Origin: Alphaproteobacteria bacterium
GTDB lineage: Bacteria > Pseudomonadota > Alphaproteobacteria > CAAGCB01 > CAG-977
NCBI GenBank assembly: GCA_017480385.1
Contig: JAFVAT010000027.1
Coordinates: forward strand, 1 to 64,000
Length of the DNA stretch: 64,000 nucleotides
Direction: 5' to 3'
The notes beneath the pieces were generated by a model, which did no database searches, had not been told where the DNA came from, and worked only from the letters and a program-made list of their open reading frames with translations. Each line of letters begins with the position of its first letter. The first letter of the stretch is position 1. The position numbers and the translations under genes were made by a program. Of this stretch, positions 58,552 through 64,000 are shown piece by piece.

Positions 58552-59907
58552 TTATTTTTGAACGGTCTCTTCCTTTGAAGCCGGCGCTTCTTTTTTGTCT
58601 GAAGACGTCTCTTTTTTATCCGAAACCGTTTCTTTTTTCACGGCCGTCTCTTTTTTATCCGGAGCTGTTTCTTTTTTCGCGGCCGTCTCTTTTTTATCCG
58701 GAGCCGTTTCTTTTTTCACTAATTGCCTTTTTTTGGCAGAAGTCTCTTTCTTCGCCGAAGCGGTTGGCGCCGCTTTTGCCTGTACCGCTTTTTTAGTCGA
58801 AGCCGTTGATGAAGCAGCTTTTGCTGCCGCCACCTTTTTGGCGTTTGTTTTCGTTGTTTCCGTTTTCTTGGACGGTTCCGCTTTTTCTTCCGGAATAGAC
58901 AGGAAGGGCAACAGTGCGGAAACGTTTTCTTTTGAGATACGATACAGCCATTTGCCGTGCAGCGCTTCAAGATCAATCGCCTCTTGTTGGACGCTTTCCG
59001 AAGCATTGTCCGCCGGCGCAAAAGAAACCGCCGCATAAGGCGTTGAATCAATTAAATAAAGGAAGACATAAATATGAAGCCCGTCAACCGTTTCTATTAA
59101 AGCTGATGAAAAAGGAATTTCTTCGGATAAATTGGCCGGCCTGTTGACCGCTTCTTCGAAATCAAAAGAGGTCAGCGCCTTTTCCATTTTTTCAATAAAG
59201 CTTTGAGAGGTTAAAAAGTACCTGTCGGATAAAAAGACGGGCAGCAGCGGCAGAGCGGGATCCGTGCGTTTATAAACAATTTCCCGTGTTCTGGTTCCGT
59301 CGATCAAAGTAATAGAACCGGTTCTGCCCTTTGCCAACGGCAGAATACGGGTGGACAGCCATGAATTTTTTGTTCCGGTGACATCAACATTTCCTCTGAC
59401 CAGCCATGATTGGGCGTCGTCGGGAAAACGGACAAAGTATCCCTGTCCGTTCCAGGTAATGCCGCTGATGTTTTTGCCGACCAGGAGGCTGCTCAGCTGT
59501 TTGCCCTCTGCATTAAGCAGGGTAACCAGATAGGATTTCGATGTTTCAGACGTATCCTCCACCTGCAGATCCGGATAAAATTCTGGCAGCGCCGTCTTCG
59601 GTTCAATTTTTTCTAAATGTGCCAAACCGATCAGAGCATTTCTGATGCGTTCTTTATCTGCCGGATATCCGTTCGCCTCCATTAAGGTCCAATCGCCGTT
59701 ATTGTCGCGCAGAAAAGTTAACGTTTGCCCCGCATGTTCAATAGAAACGACATCGGCCTCATTGATTTTTTCAATCAATCCCGGCAGAAGAGGTTCGCCG
59801 AAAAACGTTCCGACTGAATATTCCGGCGTTAAAATCCATACGGTGACAGCCGAAGCGAAAGCAACGAGCGAAACGATTAAAAGCTTGTAAAAAGAACGCG
59901 GATTCAT
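58552..59907 (-). CDS. DUF4340 protein of the Gld-type ABC operon, with Lys/Glu repeat tail
   Basis: About 451 residues starting MNPRSFYKLLIV after AAAGGAAACG. One membrane helix (about 7-25) is followed by DUF4340 domains (LTFLRDNNGDWTLMEANGYP, then LLVGKNISGITWNGQGYFVR). The last 100 residues are Ala/Lys/Thr-rich and contain a Lys/Glu tail with three 13-residue repeats (KKETAPDKKETAA type). DUF4340 genes accompany GldA-F-G-like exporters, as here. The start lies 12 bases after the gldG-like stop. Confidence 0.85.
   Translation of the reverse strand: MNPRSFYKLLIVSLVAFASAVTVWILTPEYSVGTFFGEPLLPGLIEKINEADVVSIEHAGQTLTFLRDNNGDWTLMEANGYPADKERIRNALIGLAHLEKIEPKTALPEFYPDLQVEDTSETSKSYLVTLLNAEGKQLSSLLVGKNISGITWNGQGYFVRFPDDAQSWLVRGNVDVTGTKNSWLSTRILPLAKGRTGSITLIDGTRTREIVYKRTDPALPLLPVFLSDRYFLTSQSFIEKMEKALTSFDFEEAVNRPANLSEEIPFSSALIETVDGLHIYVFLYLIDSTPYAAVSFAPADNASESVQQEAIDLEALHGKWLYRISKENVSALLPFLSIPEEKAEPSKKTETTKTNAKKVAAAKAASSTASTKKAVQAKAAPTASAKKETSAKKRQLVKKETAPDKKETAAKKETAPDKKETAVKKETVSDKKETSSDKKEAPASKEETVQK
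58607..58723. repeat. Three 39-bp tandem repeats in the DUF4340 gene
   Basis: Units 58607-58645, 58646-58684 and 58685-58723 are near-identical, each coding 13 residues in frame and each with two six-T runs on the plus strand. Slippage would change the tail length in steps of 13 residues. Confidence 0.85.
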
Positions 59908-59918
59908 AGACGTTTCCT

Positions 59919-61805
59919 TTATCTGGACTGTGTTCGTCTGACGCGTCTGCGCCATGCGATGAACAAAGCGATGATGACCAGCAATGCGGGGACAAAAACA
60001 ACGTTCAGCAGGATTATGGTTGACTGTAAAGCCAAGATATCCTGACTGAGGACATTTTGGACGGCGCGCAATGCAGACCGCAATTCAATAATGCGTTTTT
60101 GCAGCGATTGAATCTCTGTTTTATCTTCATGGGACAATAATTCTTTATTGCCGGTCGAAGACTGTTCCATTAATTCTTTTAACCTGTTTTGTGTTTCCTG
60201 CAGCGCGTTGAATAAGATCGTTTCCTGTTCGCGGTACTGCCGTCCGGCATTTAAGGCCATGTTTTCAATGACGGTGAAGGGCCTGCGCCATTCCGCTTTT
60301 GACCGCAGATCAATTAATGACGTCGCACCGCTCAGATTATCCAGGGCATTGACAATCAAATCCGCATTTCCGGCAAAGGGGTAAAGCTGTTCAACACCCA
60401 GCATATCCGATTTTGTTGTCCAGAATTTATCTGCTAAAAAGTCGCTGTCCGCGATCAAAATAATATTAACAGGAGCCGAAGCTTTTGCAATATGAGGCTC
60501 GGTTCTTTGTTTTAAAAAGTTTCGAACCGGTGCTTTTTCAAACGCACTGTCAGGTGTGCCTTTAATTCTTAGCCCTAAGATCATATTTTTGTTACTGGCT
60601 TTAAAACCGCGCAGCATAGCCGCCGGATCGGGGGACAGCCCCCGGACGGTGCTGATCAGCTCCGATTCCTTGGAGGAAAAGATCAAAGGCGTTACCGTTA
60701 ATTCGTCAATTTTTTTCGTAATATTGAATGATCCGGCATAAGACAGGTTGACCAGATTAATTGCGCTGGTAACAGGATCCTCCGGACTGAGATAATTTTC
60801 ATTGACGGCCAGCCAGGGAGGGAACTTTGTCTGCAGAGCCTTCTCCTCTTCTGTATGAGAAACCGTTCTGGCCAAAGTCGTGTCCGCGACAAATTGTGTC
60901 GGATCAAAAGAAATACCCCAGTTTGTTAGTAGCTTGTCAATATCGGGACGAATGGAGTAGGGGACTTCGCCCAAGGCGACTTCAACTTCTGAAAACGGAT
61001 CGATCAGGACCAGCATATTACCGCCGCGCATAATATATTGATCTATGGCGTACATCGTTTCTTCGTTGAATTTTTTCGGATTGACCAGCATCAGCACATC
61101 AATATCTGAAGGAATATCCAATGTTTGGCGTGAAATAAAACGGACGTCGAAGATGTCGCGGACAACGTTCATCACGGCCCAGCGCGGGTGATATTTCGGA
61201 TACATCAGATGCGGTTCTCCGCGACCGTCTATCGGCAAAGTGCTGATAATGCCTATTGTCGGGCGTTTTGCCCGCGTTAAATCGGTCAGATATTTGGTAA
61301 TATCATATTCCAGAAACCGTTCGCGGGAGGGATCCAGCATCGCAATGGTTCTTCGGCGGTCCGATGCGTTGGAAATTGTCATGCCGATATAAACATATTC
61401 TGACGAATTGCCGACCGGTATGCCCTTTAATCCATAGGACAGAGCTTCGTCTTCCTTTCTGGAAAACGGTTCCGGATCGATAACCTCCAACCGGATTTTT
61501 CCGTTGGAAGCTGAAGCGTACTGTTCCAATAATTCGATTACGCGAACGGCGTATGTTGCGTGTGTTTGGGATACTTTGGCCAGTTTGCCGGACAGATAAA
61601 AACGGATTGTAATCGGTTCTTTGATCTGTCTCACCGCGCGCAAAGAGCCTTCCGACAGCGAATACAGCTTGGCTTGTGTCAGATCCATACGGTAGTTTTT
61701 AAGGGTAAAGGCGGCAATGACATTGACGCTGAAGAACAGGATAACGGCCAGAACCAATCCGATAACGCCTAAAGTGCTTCTGTCAAAATCGGATAATTTT
61801 TTCAT
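59919..61805 (-). CDS. GldG-like ABC transporter accessory protein
   Basis: A 628-residue membrane protein: N-terminal helix (about 12-35), the GldG domain (YRMDLTQAKLYSLSEGSLRA, then EPITIRFYLSGKLAKVSQTH), a periplasmic Rossmann-like part (VLMLVNPKKFNEETMYAIDQ), a coiled coil near 550-590 and a C-terminal helix. Part of a gldA-F-G-DUF4340 operon, typical of exporters of unknown substrate in Proteobacteria. Confidence 0.88.
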   Translation of the reverse strand: MKKLSDFDRSTLGVIGLVLAVILFFSVNVIAAFTLKNYRMDLTQAKLYSLSEGSLRAVRQIKEPITIRFYLSGKLAKVSQTHATYAVRVIELLEQYASASNGKIRLEVIDPEPFSRKEDEALSYGLKGIPVGNSSEYVYIGMTISNASDRRRTIAMLDPSRERFLEYDITKYLTDLTRAKRPTIGIISTLPIDGRGEPHLMYPKYHPRWAVMNVVRDIFDVRFISRQTLDIPSDIDVLMLVNPKKFNEETMYAIDQYIMRGGNMLVLIDPFSEVEVALGEVPYSIRPDIDKLLTNWGISFDPTQFVADTTLARTVSHTEEEKALQTKFPPWLAVNENYLSPEDPVTSAINLVNLSYAGSFNITKKIDELTVTPLIFSSKESELISTVRGLSPDPAAMLRGFKASNKNMILGLRIKGTPDSAFEKAPVRNFLKQRTEPHIAKASAPVNIILIADSDFLADKFWTTKSDMLGVEQLYPFAGNADLIVNALDNLSGATSLIDLRSKAEWRRPFTVIENMALNAGRQYREQETILFNALQETQNRLKELMEQSSTGNKELLSHEDKTEIQSLQKRIIELRSALRAVQNVLSQDILALQSTIILLNVVFVPALLVIIALFIAWRRRVRRTQSR

Positions 61806-61807
61806 TG

Positions 61808-62542
61808 TTAAACCGCCTTTTTATGATCAAGCACAATGACCGTAGCAAACAGAAATACGCTTGAGAAAGAAACGAAGAAGATCAAATCGCGCACGTCCAG
61901 CACGCCGCGGGTCAGGGATAAAAAGTGAATTAAAAAGCCAAAGGACTGGAACAGTTTCATCACTTTTTCGGCGGCGACATTTGAAAAGGCATCAATCAAC
62001 GCGTCTGATCCTAAAAATGTCAGCAGAATACAGGCCATCATCGTTAAAACAAACGCAATCATCTGGCTTTTTGTACAGGCGGACAGACAGGAACCGACGG
62101 ATAAAAATGTGCCCGCGATTAAAAAACTGGCCAAATAACTCATCAAAATCACGCCGTTATCGGGGGTGCCCAAATAATTTACGGTAACCCAGACCGGTGT
62201 TGTTAAAAGCAAAGCGACGCCGACAAAGGCCCAGGCCGCAAAAAATTTTCCCAACACCAATTCCGCGGTTGAAACGGGCAGGGTCATTAACATTTCTATC
62301 GTTCCGCTGCGGCGTTCTTCCGCCCACATGCGCATGGAAACGGCGGGAATTAAAAAAACATACAGCCACGGGTGGAACAGGAAAAAAGACTGCAGATCCG
62401 CTTGGCCGCGTTCAAAAAAATTACCGGCATAAAATGTCAGAAGTCCGGACAAAGAAACGAAAATCATTAAAAATATCCACGCGACAGGCGTCGTGAAATA
62501 GCTGACAAATTCGCGTTTTGTTAAAACTTCCAAAGCTTTCAT
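61808..62542 (-). CDS. ABC-2 type permease (GldF-like)
   Basis: A 244-residue permease with six hydrophobic segments. LLTFYAGNFFERGQADLQSF and MWAEERRSGTIEMLMTLPVS are characteristic of the ABC-2/GldF group. It overlaps the ATPase gene by 4 bases and lies 2 bases before the gldG-like gene, so the subunits are made together. Confidence 0.92.
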   Translation of the reverse strand: MKALEVLTKREFVSYFTTPVAWIFLMIFVSLSGLLTFYAGNFFERGQADLQSFFLFHPWLYVFLIPAVSMRMWAEERRSGTIEMLMTLPVSTAELVLGKFFAAWAFVGVALLLTTPVWVTVNYLGTPDNGVILMSYLASFLIAGTFLSVGSCLSACTKSQMIAFVLTMMACILLTFLGSDALIDAFSNVAAEKVMKLFQSFGFLIHFLSLTRGVLDVRDLIFFVSFSSVFLFATVIVLDHKKAV

Positions 62543-63498
62543 TGCATTGGCCCTTTCAGTTCCCGATCCGGAGAAGTAAAGGCGTAGAAGACCTCCTCTA
62601 GCCGTCCTTTTTCAACAAACATATCCAGAATCTTAATATCCTGACGGTGCAGCGCTTCCACAACGTCCGCCGTTGCGGATTCGCGTTCTTTTGTCTGCAT
62701 TGTAAATAAAAAAGCTTCCGGCGTTTCCTGCTTGATATCCGTTAAAATAATTTGCTGCATTTCAGTGAAAAGCGTTTGAGCGCGTTCTTTTTGATAACCG
62801 GGAATCAAAACAAACAGCGTTTGATGCGTTTCCGATAAACTGAGCAGCGCCCGCGGCGTGTCGTCCAAAACGATTTTTCCTTTGTCAATAATAACGGCGC
62901 GCGAACACATGGCTTCGACTTCTTCTAAAACATGTGTGGAAATAATAATCGCTTTATCTTCGCGCAGGCGGCGGATCAGTGTGCGGATATCTCTTTTCTG
63001 GTTGGGGTCCAATCCTTCGGTCGGTTCATCTAAAATCAGAATATCCGGATCATGCACCAAAGCCTGCGCCAATCCGACACGGCGCTTGTAGCCTTTGGAC
63101 AACGTTTCGATCGGCTGATACAATACATTGTTCAATGAAATATTGTCCACAACCCGCGCGACGGCTTTTTCTTTGGCCGAACCGGCAAGCCCGCGCGCCT
63201 GAGCAATGAAATTTAAAAAGGACAAAACAGTCATGTCGTTGTAAGAGGAGGCTACTTCCGGCATATAACCGATATGCTGTTTGACCTGGACCGGATTTTC
63301 CGCAACGTCATAGCCGCAGACTGTAATTTTCCCGCTGCTGGGCATCAGAAATCCCGAAATCATGCGCATCGTTGTTGTCTTTCCGGCGCCGTTTGGTCCT
63401 AAAAAACCTAAAACTTCGCCTTTTGACACGGTCATAGACAAATCGTCAACCGCCGTAAAAGAACCGAATTTTCGTGTAACGTGTTCGAGTATGATCAT
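62539..63498 (-). CDS. ABC transporter ATP-binding protein (GldA-like)
   Basis: A 319-residue ATPase. Walker A is GPNGAGKTT (34-42). The signature is LSKGYKRRVGLAQAL, Walker B is ILILDEPTEGLDP, and the switch His lies in IISTHVLEEVEAMC. The C-terminal 90 residues form the extra domain common in ABC-2 exporters. First gene of the operon ending in DUF4340. Confidence 0.95.
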   Translation of the reverse strand: MIILEHVTRKFGSFTAVDDLSMTVSKGEVLGFLGPNGAGKTTTMRMISGFLMPSSGKITVCGYDVAENPVQVKQHIGYMPEVASSYNDMTVLSFLNFIAQARGLAGSAKEKAVARVVDNISLNNVLYQPIETLSKGYKRRVGLAQALVHDPDILILDEPTEGLDPNQKRDIRTLIRRLREDKAIIISTHVLEEVEAMCSRAVIIDKGKIVLDDTPRALLSLSETHQTLFVLIPGYQKERAQTLFTEMQQIILTDIKQETPEAFLFTMQTKERESATADVVEALHRQDIKILDMFVEKGRLEEVFYAFTSPDRELKGPMQ

Positions 63499-63691
63499 TT
63501 ATCAGCCTGAGAAATATAAATTAATCTTTTTAGAGTATAACCGCTTTAATAAAAACTCAAGTCCTTAGGCTGCAAAGCGGTGAAAAAATTATTTAACAGA
63601 ATAAAAGTTCTTTTTAATCCGCGGATTTTCGTCTGTTCTTCAAAAAAGTTTTCGGTTATGATACCTGAAAATAAAATCAAAGGCATTTTGA

Positions 63692-64000
63692 ATGAAAAAT
63701 ATATTTTTGGCTGTGTGCGGTCTGCCGGTGATATTTTCCTTTGCTGCATCGGCGCAGGAATTAGTTTCGCATGAAGCGGTTTACGACATCGCTCTTGCTT
63801 CGACAAAGGGCGGAGCGGCGGGAGTTGTCAGCGCATACGGCAAAATGAAGTACAGTATTCAAAAGGTTTGTGATCAATGGCAGACGGAATCCGTTTTTTC
63901 ATTGGATGTCGGATATGAAATGGCCGGACCGGATACAACGAATTGGAAACAGACTACGCGGGAAAGCGCAGACGGATGTTTGTTTGAATTTGATGTTTTT
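63692..64000 (+). CDS. eipB: EipB-family cell envelope protein (cut by window edge)
   Basis: The first 103 residues are present. A signal peptide (KNIFLAVCGLPVIFSFAASA) is followed by the start of the EipB (DUF1849) domain: LVSHEAVYDIALAST, then GKMKYSIQKVCDQWQTESVF. In Brucella, EipB is a periplasmic beta-spiral protein needed for envelope integrity. The family is alphaproteobacterial. AAAGG lies 8-9 bases before ATG. The rest is outside the window. Confidence 0.8.
   Translation, partial: MKNIFLAVCGLPVIFSFAASAQELVSHEAVYDIALASTKGGAAGVVSAYGKMKYSIQKVCDQWQTESVFSLDVGYEMAGPDTTNWKQTTRESADGCLFEFDVF

Overview
The window is a piece of an alphaproteobacterial chromosome carrying a complete 41.4 kb short-tailed prophage inserted in a tRNA-Ala gene. 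Evidence for Alphaproteobacteria: a GapR (DUF2312) protein in the phage early region, an EipB-type envelope protein cut by the right edge, and the linked order rpmH-rnpA-yidD-yidC-engB. Genes share moderate GC and there is much AT-rich intergenic DNA. A gut or host-associated alphaproteobacterium would fit, but the genus cannot be named from the sequence. Layout: 1-1208 holds the right end of a CRISPR array (36-bp repeats of type II-C appearance, 30-bp spacers; cas genes must lie outside the window) and an AT-rich gene-poor stretch. A tRNA-Ala(CGC) at 1209-1284 is the attachment site: 75 identical bases (85 with one mismatch), covering the 3' half of the tRNA and its terminator, recur at 42624-42708. 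Between them lies the prophage. Its leftward early arm (1479-7324) encodes integrase, a putative excisionase, HNH nuclease, a truncated cytosine methylase, YopX, SSB, DUF1351, RecT and a YqaJ exonuclease. A divergent DUF3800 gene with an upstream structured RNA (7484-8249) follows, then an immunity block (8405-10065) with a membrane protein, an XRE regulator and an S24-type repressor. Four copies of a TTATGAT-N-ATCATAA-like operator flank the two early promoters. The rightward early arm (10190-14158) has a Cro-like protein, very small ORFs, a phage tRNA(CAU), GapR, VRR-NUC, an adenine methylase, replication proteins (one frameshifted) and DUF6362. A helically phased repeat array, a -10 box without a -35 and a terminator hairpin then introduce the late operon. 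The late operon (14453-42538) is of podovirus type (T7/BPP-1-like): small and large terminase, portal, Bbp19-like protein, scaffold, major capsid, probable cement protein, tail tubular A and B, two internal virion proteins, a 3683-residue polyvalent ejection protein, a tail fibre, and a lysis cassette (small holin-like protein, M15 endolysin, second membrane protein, spanin pair). A candidate small RNA and a glycyl-radical-domain fragment sit among the lysis genes. From 42734 the host chromosome resumes: an alkaline-phosphatase-family protein, an outer-membrane protein with a possible frameshift switch, a four-gene operon (ATP-grasp ligase, esterase, glutamate-cysteine ligase, class II amidotransferase) that looks like an uncharacterised small-molecule pathway, an M15 carboxypeptidase, a lipoprotein operon with LpoB, the rpmH-rnpA-yidD-yidC-engB cluster with an unusual tandem YidD, a hydrolase, a DtxR-type regulator, a Gld-type ABC exporter operon with DUF4340, and the start of eipB.
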